A model generated the notes under the pieces. The model did not search any database, was not told the origin of the DNA, and saw nothing but the letters and a program-made list of their open reading frames with translations. A DNA stretch of 33,710 nt from Sulfurospirillum sp. SCADC (GTDB lineage: Bacteria > Campylobacterota > Campylobacteria > Campylobacterales > Sulfurospirillaceae): the NCBI RefSeq assembly GCF_000743525.1, contig NZ_JQGK01000018.1, positions 47,273 through 80,982 of the forward strand. Reading direction: 5' to 3'. Shown here piece by piece: positions 6,845 to 15,467 of the stretch. The translations under genes were made by a program, and so were the position numbers. How positions within the stretch are numbered: position 1 is the stretch's first letter; the number at the start of each line of letters is the position of its first letter.

Positions 6845-9599
6845 TGAGTGCCTCGTGACATCGATGGCACAGCTCTTCTTCGCTTTTCGATCGGTATTTC
6901 CAACAACGTGGGCATTTGCACTTCGTTGCTTTAAGGATTTTAAATGTATCGCCTGCTACTTCAAACAGACCCATTTCGCCCTCTTCGTTGTGCTCAATCA
7001 CTTTACTGACCGTAAACCAATCTTCCGCGTCCACTTTTTCGAGTGTCGCAATTTTTGCAGATGTGGTTTGAATGACTAACTCTAGAGTTGATTTGATGAT
7101 TTTCTCTTTTTTCAGTGCATCAACAATCTCAAAGAATTTCTCACGCGCTTCGACCATATACGCTTCATCAAACGCCGTTGTCATTGCAGGAAGTGATTCA
7201 TACACAAGATCAAACACACTCTCACCTTTTTGTTTTAAAATGGCAGGTGCGTACTCCATCATCTCATCAATCGTATAGGTCAACGTTGGTGCCATCAGCA
7301 CCATCAATTTCTCCGCAATAAGCGCCATTGCACTCTGCGCTGAGAGGCGAATCGTGTCATTTTTAGCGTTACAATAGAGTCTATCTTTGGAAATATCGAG
7401 GTAAATACCGCTGAGCTCCACCGCAATAAAATGGTTCAAAAGTGCAAATCCTTTGGAGAATTCATACTCTCTAAAATACCCCTGCGCCTCATCAAAAACC
7501 GCTTTGGCATGCACTAAAATCCATTGATCAAGTACGCCCATCTGATCGTACGGCAAAATCGTCTCTAAATCGTTGATATTTGCCAATAAAAATCGGAACG
7601 TATTACGAATTTTACGGTACTGCTCGCTGATCTGTTTTAAGATGTTATCGCTGATTTTAAGATCGGTGGTGTATTCACTGGTTCCAACCCAAAGACGCAA
7701 AATCTCGACGCCATGGCTTTTCGCAATATCAGTCGGAGCAACCACATTGCCCTTGGATTTGCTCATTTTTTCACCCTTCTCATCGACCGTAAATCCGTGC
7801 GTTAAGATTTTACCGTACGGTGCAATGCCGTTATTGGCGGTACTGACTAACAGTGAGCTTTGGAACCAACCGCGGTGTTGATCGCTTCCTTCCAAGTACA
7901 TCGACGCTGGGTAATCACCTGCGTCGTAATCAGGTGACTGAAGCACCGCTTTCCACGTACTTCCACTGTCAAACCAGACATCCAAGATGTCCATGACTTT
8001 TTCAAGGTTTTCAGGCTTATAACCGCTATTTTCAACCAAAAGATCTTCAATCTCCAAATCCCACCACGCATCCGCACCTTTTTCTTCAAAGATGTTCGCA
8101 ATATGCGTCACAACGTTCGTATCAAAGATCGGTTTACCCGTTGTTTTATCTCTAAAAAAGGCGATAGGAACACCCCAGTCACGTTGACGAGAGATACACC
8201 AATCAGGGCGATTTTCGATCATCGAACCTAAACGGTTGATGCCTGATTTTGGGTAGAAACGAACCTTTCCCAGCTCGTCCATCGCCATTTTACGAAGGCT
8301 CTCACGTCCACCAATAGCTTCATCCATCGCGACAAACCACTGTTTGGTTGCACGGTAAATAACCGGCTGATGCGTTCTCCAACAAAACGGATACGAGTGG
8401 GTGAATTTGGAGCATTTTAAAAGTCTATCGCCTAAAAGCTCTAAAATACGTTCGTTGCATTTAAAAATATGCTCGCCTACAAAACTTTCCGCATCTGGAA
8501 GTAGTCCTAAACGAACCACGGTTTCATCGTAGCAACCGCGCTCATCCACAGGCATAATCACTTCCAAACCGTAACGAAGCCCTACTTTGTAGTCTTCATC
8601 GCCATGCCCAGGAGCCGTATGAACACAGCCACTGCCGCCATCCATTGTGACATGTTCGCCTAAAACGAATTGGGATTGACGACCATTAAGTGGATTGATT
8701 GCAAAGCTGTTTTCAAGCACGCTAGCTTTAAACGTCTTAACGATTTCGCCTTTCACCACACCTTGCTCTAGAAGCTTTACATGTAAAGGCTCAGCCACGA
8801 TATAACCGTCACTGGTCAGCACATAGTTTTCTTCGGGACTAAAGGCAATTCCCACGTTTGCAGGCAGTGTCCAAGGCGTAGTCGTCCAGATAATGACCGA
8901 AGCATCCGTGCTAATGTCAAGTTTGGCTTTCGCTTCAGGTGTAAGTGCAAAGGCTACGAAGATGGAGTAATCTTCTTTGTCTTCGTACTCCACTTCGGCT
9001 TCGGCTAAAGCACTACGCGCCGCCCATGACCAGTAAACGGGTTTACTGCGCTCAACCAAAAGTCCTTTGTCTGCAACACCGCACAATGCACGGTAGATGT
9101 CCGCTTCAAATTTAAATTTCATCGTCATATACGGATTGTCCCAATCGCCAATGACGCCTAAAGATTTAAACTCTTCACGTTGAATATCAATAAATTTGCG
9201 CGCATGTTCACGACACAATTCGCGAATTTTACTCTTTGGCAGTGCGTCTTTTTTCTCTTTTCCAAGATTTTTTTCGACCTGTTGCTCAATCGGTAAACCA
9301 TGGCAATCCCAACCCGGAACATAACGTACTTTTTCACCAAAAAAATAGTGGGTTTTAACGATCACATCTTTAAGAATTTTATTGAGTGCATGTCCGATGT
9401 GAATGTGCCCGTTGGCATACGGGGGGCCATCGTGAAGAATAAATGTCATGGGGGCATTTTCTCTGTTTTGAATCATTTTTGCATAAGCGCTCTCTTCTTT
9501 GGAAAACCACTTAGCATAGCGTGCAGGCTCGTTTTGAGGGAGGTTTCCGCGCATTGGAAAATCGGTCTGAGGAAGAAGCAAGGTCTCTTTATAGTCCAT
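6837..9599 (-). CDS. ileS: Isoleucyl-tRNA synthetase
   Basis: 920 residues, class Ia synthetase charging tRNA-Ile in the cytoplasm. HIGH motif in [18 protein letters not shown] (HIGH at about 67-70); [12 protein letters not shown] at about residue 610; the editing (CP1) domain lies between, with [14 protein letters not shown] as its familiar threonine-rich patch. The C-terminus carries a zinc finger, CKCPRCWKY followed by CHRCHEAL, as in standard bacterial IleRS. ATG at 9599 has AAGGAG upstream. It is the first gene of a minus-strand operon with the small membrane ORF, gatA and guaB. A palindrome copy sits about 30 nt upstream of the start. Confidence 0.97.
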   Translation of the reverse strand: MDYKETLLLPQTDFPMRGNLPQNEPARYAKWFSKEESAYAKMIQNRENAPMTFILHDGPPYANGHIHIGHALNKILKDVIVKTHYFFGEKVRYVPGWDCHGLPIEQQVEKNLGKEKKDALPKSKIRELCREHARKFIDIQREEFKSLGVIGDWDNPYMTMKFKFEADIYRALCGVADKGLLVERSKPVYWSWAARSALAEAEVEYEDKEDYSIFVAFALTPEAKAKLDISTDASVIIWTTTPWTLPANVGIAFSPEENYVLTSDGYIVAEPLHVKLLEQGVVKGEIVKTFKASVLENSFAINPLNGRQSQFVLGEHVTMDGGSGCVHTAPGHGDEDYKVGLRYGLEVIMPVDERGCYDETVVRLGLLPDAESFVGEHIFKCNERILELLGDRLLKCSKFTHSYPFCWRTHQPVIYRATKQWFVAMDEAIGGRESLRKMAMDELGKVRFYPKSGINRLGSMIENRPDWCISRQRDWGVPIAFFRDKTTGKPIFDTNVVTHIANIFEEKGADAWWDLEIEDLLVENSGYKPENLEKVMDILDVWFDSGSTWKAVLQSPDYDAGDYPASMYLEGSDQHRGWFQSSLLVSTANNGIAPYGKILTHGFTVDEKGEKMSKSKGNVVAPTDIAKSHGVEILRLWVGTSEYTTDLKISDNILKQISEQYRKIRNTFRFLLANINDLETILPYDQMGVLDQWILVHAKAVFDEAQGYFREYEFSKGFALLNHFIAVELSGIYLDISKDRLYCNAKNDTIRLSAQSAMALIAEKLMVLMAPTLTYTIDEMMEYAPAILKQKGESVFDLVYESLPAMTTAFDEAYMVEAREKFFEIVDALKKEKIIKSTLELVIQTTSAKIATLEKVDAEDWFTVSKVIEHNEEGEMGLFEVAGDTFKILKATKCKCPRCWKYRSKSEEELCHRCHEALNG
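8777..8786. repeat. TTACATGTAA palindrome copy 5
   Basis: Inside ileS as CTTTACATGTAAAG, encoding L-H-V-K. Confidence 0.9.
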
Positions 9600-9630
9600 C
9601 TATTTATCTCTCCTTGGAAGCTACAACTCT

Positions 9631-9640
9631 TTACATGTAA
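9631..9640. repeat. TTACATGTAA palindrome copy 6
   Basis: In the ileS-cinA divergent region, TTTACATGTAAG form, about 31 nt upstream of the ileS start. Confidence 0.9.
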
Positions 9641-9693
9641 GCTCTCTAAAATGAGGCAAGTTTATCTAAAAACGATTTAAGAAGCACTTACGG

Positions 9694-9699
9694 TATAAT
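9694..9699 (+). promoter_or_regulatory. Putative -10 element for cinA
   Basis: A consensus TATAAT lies 127 nt upstream of the cinA ATG. No good -35 box is present at 17 nt. The leader that follows holds a short hairpin (TGCCAAC/GTTGGCA, 9731-9747). Confidence 0.5.
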
Positions 9700-9826
9700 G
9701 TGCGATACGTTATGACTCAAAGTTTTGCTCTGCCAACGGCGTTGGCAAGCTTTAGCGCCCTAGTGGCTAACGTAAGTCAAAAGAGTTTTACTTTTTTGAC
9801 GTCATCAAAATCAAAAAGGTACTCTT

Positions 9827-10921
9827 ATGAAAAGCTCTTTGATCGTTGTGGGAAAAGCATTGCGATACAATCTGCCATTTTTAAATTACATTCATGCCAC
9901 TATTACCAAACATCTTGATCTTCCCGATCAAACCGTCTACATCGATAAAAATGATAAGGACCTCTTTTTTGTCCTCGAAGAGTCTATTGCGCATGCCGAT
10001 GAAATCGTCATTGTCACCTCCAACGACAGCTTCAATTTGGTTAATAAGGTCATCGCAACACTGGGTGAAGAGTCTTTGGAACTCAAAGGTGGCATGCTCA
10101 TTCCTTCCAAAGCGGTTCGTTTCGAAGACAATAGCTACCTTTTAGACCGATCTGGCAAACACATTAATGTGGTCAAAGCACGTGAAAACAGACAATTACC
10201 ACCACTTCTGATTCAAAACAGCAATGCTTCGGCACTTTTTTCGATTATCAACATTGATGAAGATTCCCTCAAAATTCTCGTCGAACCGCTGGCTCAAAAC
10301 TATGAAATTCGCATCACCCCGACCACTATTATCGATGGCTGGATCAATGTTGAAGCAATCTCCAACAAATACGGCAATTTGGAGAGTTTCTTTAAAGCCG
10401 TCAAAGCACTTCTGCCTCAAAAAGTCATCAACCACCCAGACGTCATCATGCACATCGCACAATGTTTGGAAAGCGAAGGACAGACACTCAGCATTGCTGA
10501 GAGTTGTACGGGAGGATTGATTGCTTCCATGCTTACCAAACGTTCAGGCGTTTCGGCTGTTTTTAAAGGTGGGCTTGTGACCTACTCCAATGAAATTAAA
10601 GAGTCATGGCTCGGTGTCAGCCCCGAAACAATCGATCAGTTTGGAGCCGTAAGTGAACTGTGCGTGCGTGAAATGCTAGAAGGCGTGCTCAATGCGAGTC
10701 TTTCTGATTACGCAATTGCCACCAGTGGCGTAGCTGGTCCTACGGGAGGCAGCATTGAAAAACCTGTGGGCACTGTTTATGTTGGAGCGCGTAACAAAAA
10801 GGGCGATGTACTTATTGAGCGGCTTCTCTTAGAAGGTGATCGAGAGTACATTCAAACGCAAAGTGCCTATCATGCTTTAAAGTTGCTTTTACATGTAGGA
10901 GAGTATTTTTTTAAAAAGTGA
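9827..10921 (+). CDS. cinA: CinA-like protein with C-terminal PncC (NMN amidohydrolase) domain
   Basis: 364 residues in two parts. Residues about 202-364 are a full CinA C-terminal domain (LSIAESCTGGLIASMLT with Ser226, FKGGLVTYSNEIKESWLGV, IATSGVAGPTGGSIEKPVGTVYVG). In other bacteria this domain (PncC) deamidates nicotinamide mononucleotide in NAD recycling. Residues 1 to about 200 occupy the place of the CinA N-terminal MoCF-like domain but are weakly conserved: the glycine-rich T-G-G-L-G-P-T motif of canonical CinA is replaced by VTSNDSFNLVNK. ATG at 9827 follows AAAAAGG. Transcribed away from ileS and just ahead of the tRNA cluster. The competence label is historical and not evidence of a DNA-uptake role. 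Confidence 0.85.
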   Translation: MKSSLIVVGKALRYNLPFLNYIHATITKHLDLPDQTVYIDKNDKDLFFVLEESIAHADEIVIVTSNDSFNLVNKVIATLGEESLELKGGMLIPSKAVRFEDNSYLLDRSGKHINVVKARENRQLPPLLIQNSNASALFSIINIDEDSLKILVEPLAQNYEIRITPTTIIDGWINVEAISNKYGNLESFFKAVKALLPQKVINHPDVIMHIAQCLESEGQTLSIAESCTGGLIASMLTKRSGVSAVFKGGLVTYSNEIKESWLGVSPETIDQFGAVSELCVREMLEGVLNASLSDYAIATSGVAGPTGGSIEKPVGTVYVGARNKKGDVLIERLLLEGDREYIQTQSAYHALKLLLHVGEYFFKK

Positions 10922-10930
10922 AAAAATGCC

Positions 10931-10959
10931 TTGACAAATGAAATTTTTTTCTCTATAAT
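10931..10959 (+). promoter_or_regulatory. Sigma-70 promoter of the tRNA cluster
   Basis: TTGACA (10931-10936), a 17-nt T-rich spacer and TATAAT (10954-10959): a near-perfect consensus about 30 nt before the first tRNA, as expected for strongly expressed stable RNA. Confidence 0.9.
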
Positions 10960-10989
10960 TTCAGCCTCATTACGAGAAGAACGGTGAAC

Positions 10990-11065
10990 GACTCGTTAGC
11001 TCAGTCGGTAGAGCATCTCCCTTTTAAGGAGGTGGTCGATGGTTCGAATCCATCACGGGTCACCA
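10990..11065 (+). tRNA. tRNA-Lys(TTT)
   Basis: 76 nt with encoded CCA. Acceptor GACTCGT pairs with ACGGGTC (one T-G wobble); D-arm TAGCTCAGTCGGTAGAGCA; anticodon loop CTTTTAA gives TTT; T-loop GGTTCGAATCC. First gene of the cluster, and identical to the copy at 11396. Confidence 0.97.
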
Positions 11066-11078
11066 CTTTTATCTGTGC

Positions 11079-11154
11079 GACCCCATCGTCTAGTGGTCCA
11101 GGATCCCGCCCTTTCACGGCGGTTACAGGGGTTCAAATCCCCTTGGGGTCGCCA
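11079..11154 (+). tRNA. tRNA-Glu(TTC)
   Basis: 76 nt with encoded CCA. Acceptor GACCCCA/TGGGGTC; anticodon stem CCGCC/GGCGG around CTTTCAC, anticodon TTC. The D-loop (AGTGGTCC) is one base longer than in the second Glu copy. Confidence 0.95.
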
Positions 11155-11182
11155 TATATATTTCTTCTTTAGTGTCCCAGAT

Positions 11183-11258
11183 GGTCGCTTAGCTCAGTTG
11201 GTAGAGCGCCACCCTTACAAGGTGGATGTCATAAGTTCGAGTCTTATAGCGACCACCA
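11183..11258 (+). tRNA. tRNA-Val(TAC)
   Basis: 76 nt with encoded CCA. Acceptor GGTCGCT/AGCGACC; anticodon loop CTTACAA, anticodon TAC; T-arm with AGTTCGAGTCT. Confidence 0.96.
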
Positions 11259-11265
11259 TTTATGC

Positions 11266-11342
11266 GCGGCGGTAGTTCAGTTGGTTAGAATATCGGCCTG
11301 TCACGCCGGGGGTCGCGGGTTCGAGCCCCGTCCGCCGCGCCA
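11266..11342 (+). tRNA. tRNA-Asp(GTC)
   Basis: 77 nt with encoded CCA. Acceptor GCGGCGG/CCGCCGC; anticodon loop CTGTCAC, anticodon GTC; T-arm GGGTTCGAGCCC. Only seven bases separate it from tRNA-Val, so the two are co-processed. Confidence 0.96.
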
Positions 11343-11395
11343 CGATCTATTTTTCCCTCAGCATTTTCTCATTTGTTATGAAACTGCCTGAGCAT

Positions 11396-11471
11396 GACTC
11401 GTTAGCTCAGTCGGTAGAGCATCTCCCTTTTAAGGAGGTGGTCGATGGTTCGAATCCATCACGGGTCACCA
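11396..11471 (+). tRNA. tRNA-Lys(TTT), second copy
   Basis: 76 nt, identical to the tRNA at 10990-11065 including the CCA. Together with the following tRNA-Glu it repeats the Lys-Glu order at the head of the cluster. Confidence 0.97.
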
Positions 11472-11496
11472 TTGTCCTAAACAAACACACTTGTGC

Positions 11497-11571
11497 GACC
11501 CCATCGTCTAGTGGTTAGGACACCGCCCTCTCAAGGCGGGAACGGGGGTTCAAGTCCCCCTGGGGTCGCCA
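11497..11571 (+). tRNA. tRNA-Glu(CTC)
   Basis: 75 nt with encoded CCA. The acceptor (GACCCCA/TGGGGTC) and anticodon stem (CCGCC/GGCGG) match tRNA-Glu(TTC), but the loop is CTCTCAA, giving anticodon CTC, which reads GAG. Position 38, the variable loop, the D-loop and T-arm bases also differ, so this is a diverged gene rather than a single-base error. Confidence 0.9.
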
Positions 11572-11582
11572 TTTTCCCTAGA

Positions 11583-12026
11583 TTAAACTCTATTACCTCT
11601 TTGGTTTATTCCTTCATTTTCATACACATCAATTTCATGTTTATACTCAGGATTGGCTTTTTTAAGCTCTTCATCCATAAAAGCAATGAGTTTTGCATCT
11701 GCATTGTGATGGCTGGCTACTAATAAAACAAAATTAAGATAGATTTTCGCAACTTTAGGAGCTATGCCTTTTTCTTTGAGCGGAAAAGGGCACTCTTTGG
11801 CTGCTTTTAAAATAGCACTGGTAAGCTCATTGCGCGTTGTGGTGCGTTTAGCGGCAATATCAATCAGCGCTTCAATAGCAATTTTTCGCTCTTTTTCTTC
11901 CTGTTCCGGGGTATGGGATACTTCAATAATCACTGTTTTTTGCATATTGGAGACAAGAATAAAAAGAGAGATTAAGACGATAGCAATAACAACCACAACC
12001 GTGATAATGAGATAATTCTCTTGCAT
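11583..12026 (-). CDS. Hypothetical membrane-anchored protein
   Basis: About 147 residues, family not recognised. MQENYL is followed by one strongly hydrophobic helix, IITVVVVIAIVLISLFILV (about 7-25), then a soluble region. The part around EERKIAIEALIDIAAKRTTT reads as helical and charged; a later stretch, KIYLNFVLLVASHHNADAKL, resembles a short helical bundle. Orientation is probably a large cytoplasmic domain behind an N-terminal anchor, but this is inference. The start at 12026 is chosen because AAGAGG lies nine bases upstream; an extension to 12065 has no site. It runs convergent with the tRNA cluster and follows ccsBA in the same direction. Confidence 0.65.
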   Translation of the reverse strand: MQENYLIITVVVVIAIVLISLFILVSNMQKTVIIEVSHTPEQEEKERKIAIEALIDIAAKRTTTRNELTSAILKAAKECPFPLKEKGIAPKVAKIYLNFVLLVASHHNADAKLIAFMDEELKKANPEYKHEIDVYENEGINQRGNRV

Positions 12027-12070
12027 GAAGGAGAGCCTCTTAAATTTTTGCCTATTATAGCACAACTTAG

Positions 12071-12098
12071 AAAGAGGGGAAAAGTTCCTCCCCTCTTT
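12071..12098 (-). terminator. Hairpin downstream of ccsBA
   Basis: AAAGAGGGG (12071-12079) pairs with CCCCTCTTT (12090-12098) around a 10-nt loop, directly after the ccsBA stop. The descending arm ends in CTCTTTC on the minus strand, a short pyrimidine tract only, so terminator strength is uncertain. Confidence 0.6.
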
Positions 12099-12102
12099 TC
12101 GT

Positions 12103-15100
12103 TTACGCTGTTTTTCTCATATCACGTTTAGGATAGGCAAAGGCAATAACAAGGCTTACGATGACAATCGTGTAGTAGACAAACGGTGGAATAGGAATCG
12201 GGTCACCTGCGGCGTACGAGTGCATGCCTGAGAGGTAAAAGTTCACACCAAAATAGGTCATAATGATCGAAGAAAAGGCAACGGTTGATGCCACTGCAAA
12301 CGCAAAAGGGGTGCTAAGCTTAGGCACAAATCTAAAATGCACAACGGCCGCATAAATCAAAATTGAGACCAATGCCCACGTCTCTTTTGGATCCCAACCC
12401 CAATATCTACCCCAAGACTCATTCGCCCAAACGCCGCCTAAAAAGTTGCCCACAGTCAGAAGGCTTAAACCTAAAATCATCGCCATTTCATTAATGCGTG
12501 TTGCTTCAACAATATTGCGATCAATCTCTTCGTTACGTTTCGATGTTTTTTTGTCACGCAAAATAAAAAGAATTAACGTAAACAGGCCTAAAATAGCACA
12601 CAATCCAAAGAAACCGTAACTTGCCGTAATCACTGAAACGTGGATATTAAGCCAATAGGATTTTAAAACAGGTACAAGATTCGTAATTTGAGGATCCATC
12701 CAACTCAAGTGTGCTACAAAAAGCGTCACACCCGTTAGAATCGATGTTAGGGCTAGAGAGACAACCGATTGGCGCGAGAAGAAAATACCTGAGAGTGCTA
12801 ACGCCCACGCAATGTAGATCATAGACTCATAGCCATCACTCCATGGTGCGTGCGTTGAGATATACCATCTAAGTCCTAATCCTCCTGTGTGCGTTAAAAA
12901 TGCCATAAAATTGATGGCAAAAACTATTTGTGTCACTGTCCCAATACGTAGAGTTGGTTTAAGCATTTTAGCAAAGATAAAACAGAGTAAGACTAAACCG
13001 CTTAAAAGATACACCGGAGTCAAACGCTCAAAAATCTTCGCATGGTTAAAGAAAATTTCTGCTTTAATGCGACTCTCATTGGGAATAATTTCAGAGCCAT
13101 ACTGCTCTTGGTAGGACTGCAACTTTTCAAGTGCTTTATTGGCACTTTCCCAACTGCTTTTTTCCAATCCTTCACTGATCGCTTCAAAATAGCCACCAAG
13201 AAGCGCTCTGACTTCATCGCCCTCTTGTTTGGAGAAATTCATCACCGCTTCTTGAGGTGCAAACCAGCGTTTGGAGAGGTCATTTTGTTTGGGAATCATT
13301 TTAAACACTTCACCCGTATAGACCATATAGCAGATGTTAACGCGTTCGTCTACTTTAAGGATGTCTTTATCGAACTGATTGCGAAGGGCTGGTTTTTTAC
13401 GATTCGCCTCTTCTGAGTATTTGGTGAGTTTAAAAGCATGATCGCCCTCTTTTTCAAAAAAGTCATTGAATGAGGCGTATTTTTGATTTTCAGCAATGCC
13501 AATGATTTTTTTAAGCTCAGGATGAAACACTTTAATAATCGGCAGACTTTGCCACTCCGCAGGTGAACTCATCATACTGAGCGCTACTTGATTGGCACTC
13601 ATGCCCTGAAAGGTTGATCCACCATAAATTTTATTTAAAAGCTCCGTGGAAACTGTATCGATAGGTTTGATTCTTCCATCGGCACTTTGAACCAACAGCC
13701 TTCCAAATTGATCGGCATGTTTGACATCGTACTGTTTTAAAAAAGCGATGTAATCTTCTGTTGTATACGTCGTAGCCGCCTGTAACCCACTGCTGTGCAT
13801 CAACGAAAGCCCTAGGAAAAGTGCTAAAAAAAGCGATTTCATCTTCGTCATATCTCTTTGCACCATGGTTGCTAGTTTACGAAAACGGCTTTTTGGATTG
13901 AGCAGGTTGGAAAAAAGACCAAGAGATAAGAGAAAATAGCCAAAATAGGTTGGGAGTTTTCCAGGATCGTTATTGACAGACAAAATGGTTCCTTTTTCAT
14001 CGGTATCGTACGAGCTTTGGAAGAAACGAAAGCCACGGTAATCGAGTACATGGTTCATGTAGATACGAAAAGGCATGTGTACCCCTTTTTCTGTGTCCAC
14101 CACTTCAACTTCACTGGCATAGGACATCGGAGACATGGAACCAGGGTAGCGATCAAGTTGAAATTCATTGAGTTTGATGTCAAAGGGAAGTTCAAAGATT
14201 TGTGAACCCCATTCAAAGATAAAAGGCACACCTGCGATCATCTCTTTGGTTGGGGCACCCTGGCTTCCTTTTCCGTGACCAAACAGAGCAACCTCTTTGG
14301 TTTCGCCTTTGAAGCTGACATCGACGATGATCGCAGATGTCGCAGTACCTTTTGCCATAGGTGTTTTATCTTCAATGACTTTTTCTTTCCCTTTTAAGCC
14401 GATGTAGCGTGGGGCGAAATTGACATTACCGATGGTATAAAGCTGCCCTGTGATGAACTCCTCTTTGGTATCGGCTGCATATTCGCCCCGTTTGTTTTCA
14501 ACCATTTTGAACCATGCGATTTTCGATTTTGTGGAGAAGTAAAATTTGCCCTCTTCTAAGCTAAACGCGATGATCTCTTTGGTACTTTGCACCGGTTTGG
14601 CATTGAAACTAAATAGATATTCACTGGTTTCGTAGGTTTCGCCCTCTTTGAGCACAACGCTCAAGCTTTCGCCATAACCACTGAGCATCATCGAAATCAT
14701 TGGTACCCCCTGAGGATCATCCACAACTTTTGCCGTTGCATTGGGCAGATACTCTTTAAATTTTACAACCGCTTGATCGCCGCCCACATCAAAGGCAAAC
14801 GAAAATCGATTCCCACCAATGCGTGAAATCAGTTGAGGCTTGGCATAACTGTACGTTTTTCCCTCTTTAAGAGCACTGGCTTGAATAAACGCATCGCTAG
14901 AGATAACCTTATTTTCCAGCATTCCATTTCTTACATGTAAAGATCCTTCAAAGCCAAAGTAACGTGTAACGCCTGAGCCTATGAGGATAAAAATAAAACT
15001 GAGATGGAAAAGAAAGGAAGGAAGCTTGTCAAGGGTATACATTTTATATCGGATTATATTGTAGATGAGAATGACACATAAGGAGACTTGAAGTAACTCA

Positions 15101-15249
15101 AACCACCAAGAGGTATAAATCAGTGCCCAACTGGTTTCGACACCAAAATCATTTTCAATAAACGTCGCAACACCACTAAAAAGTCCAAAAAACAGTAAAA
15201 GAATGATCGCTGACTTCATCGAAAAAACCTGCTTCAATACAAAATCCAT
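12103..15249 (-). CDS. ccsBA: Fused cytochrome c biogenesis protein CcsBA (ResB-CcsA)
   Basis: About 1048 residues. System II cytochrome c synthase exports haem and ligates it to CXXCH apocytochromes in the periplasm; fused CcsB-CcsA is the form found in Campylobacterota. The N-terminal ResB part has membrane helices around LFFGLFSGVATFIE and FHLSFIFILIGSGVTRYFG, then a long periplasmic region. A hydrophobic segment near residue 480 (SLFLALFLGLSLMHSSG) marks the junction. The C-terminal CcsA part carries the tryptophan-rich WWD signature WANESWGRYWGWDPKETWAL near residues 940-960, and flanking histidines in STHAPWSDGYES, LNIHVSVI and SGMHSYA that can serve as haem ligands. ATG at 15249 is preceded by GAGGGAG; an extension to 15303 is less likely. 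Related genera carry several paralogues for different cytochromes; which one this is cannot be told. Confidence 0.93.
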   Translation of the reverse strand: MDFVLKQVFSMKSAIILLLFFGLFSGVATFIENDFGVETSWALIYTSWWFELLQVSLCVILIYNIIRYKMYTLDKLPSFLFHLSFIFILIGSGVTRYFGFEGSLHVRNGMLENKVISSDAFIQASALKEGKTYSYAKPQLISRIGGNRFSFAFDVGGDQAVVKFKEYLPNATAKVVDDPQGVPMISMMLSGYGESLSVVLKEGETYETSEYLFSFNAKPVQSTKEIIAFSLEEGKFYFSTKSKIAWFKMVENKRGEYAADTKEEFITGQLYTIGNVNFAPRYIGLKGKEKVIEDKTPMAKGTATSAIIVDVSFKGETKEVALFGHGKGSQGAPTKEMIAGVPFIFEWGSQIFELPFDIKLNEFQLDRYPGSMSPMSYASEVEVVDTEKGVHMPFRIYMNHVLDYRGFRFFQSSYDTDEKGTILSVNNDPGKLPTYFGYFLLSLGLFSNLLNPKSRFRKLATMVQRDMTKMKSLFLALFLGLSLMHSSGLQAATTYTTEDYIAFLKQYDVKHADQFGRLLVQSADGRIKPIDTVSTELLNKIYGGSTFQGMSANQVALSMMSSPAEWQSLPIIKVFHPELKKIIGIAENQKYASFNDFFEKEGDHAFKLTKYSEEANRKKPALRNQFDKDILKVDERVNICYMVYTGEVFKMIPKQNDLSKRWFAPQEAVMNFSKQEGDEVRALLGGYFEAISEGLEKSSWESANKALEKLQSYQEQYGSEIIPNESRIKAEIFFNHAKIFERLTPVYLLSGLVLLCFIFAKMLKPTLRIGTVTQIVFAINFMAFLTHTGGLGLRWYISTHAPWSDGYESMIYIAWALALSGIFFSRQSVVSLALTSILTGVTLFVAHLSWMDPQITNLVPVLKSYWLNIHVSVITASYGFFGLCAILGLFTLILFILRDKKTSKRNEEIDRNIVEATRINEMAMILGLSLLTVGNFLGGVWANESWGRYWGWDPKETWALVSILIYAAVVHFRFVPKLSTPFAFAVASTVAFSSIIMTYFGVNFYLSGMHSYAAGDPIPIPPFVYYTIVIVSLVIAFAYPKRDMRKTA
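14931..14940. repeat. TTACATGTAA palindrome copy 7
   Basis: Inside the ResB part of ccsBA as CTTACATGTAAAG, encoding L-H-V-R. Confidence 0.9.
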
Positions 15250-15371
15250 AAAACTCCCTCGGCTGGAAAATAAGACTTCTTTCATCGTGTTTTTAACGTG
15301 CATGGCGACGAAACGCGATGAAAGAAGTCTGGTGATTATGGTACCTTTTTAGAGTAAATAATTTATAAATC

Positions 15372-15416
15372 ATAAGACTTTCCTTACATAACAATATTAA
15401 ATATGAAAAGTCTTAT
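15372..15416. repeat. Inverted repeat between livF and ccsBA
   Basis: ATAAGACTTT (15372-15381) and AAAGTCTTAT (15407-15416) are perfect 10-bp arms 25 nt apart in an AT-rich stretch upstream of ccsBA. Could be an operator or a loose RNA stem; no known regulator matches by eye. Confidence 0.45.
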
Positions 15417-15427
15417 TGAGAAGGAAA

Positions 15428-15444
15428 CCTCTAAGATTTAGAGG
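15428..15444 (-). terminator. Terminator-like hairpin after livF
   Basis: CCTCTAA/TTAGAGG with a 3-nt loop; on the minus strand it is followed by TTTCCTTCTC. It lies about 24 nt after the livF stop and would close the liv operon ahead of ccsBA. Confidence 0.55.
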
Positions 15445-15445
15445 C

Positions 15446-15455
15446 TTACATGTAA
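15446..15455. repeat. TTACATGTAA palindrome copy 8
   Basis: Intergenic, CTTACATGTAAAG, about 11 nt 3' of the livF stop and directly next to the terminator-like hairpin. Confidence 0.9.
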
Positions 15456-15467
15456 AGCAGTTTTAGC

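Noticed and set aside
9700-9918. Short plus-strand frame (MRYVMTQSFALP...) overlapping the cinA start
   Set aside because: Out of frame with cinA, overlaps it by about 90 nt and shows no ribosome-binding site; the leader hairpins explain the sequence better.
10984-11275. Open frames crossing the tRNA cluster
   Set aside because: They run through well-formed tRNA genes and have no start signals.
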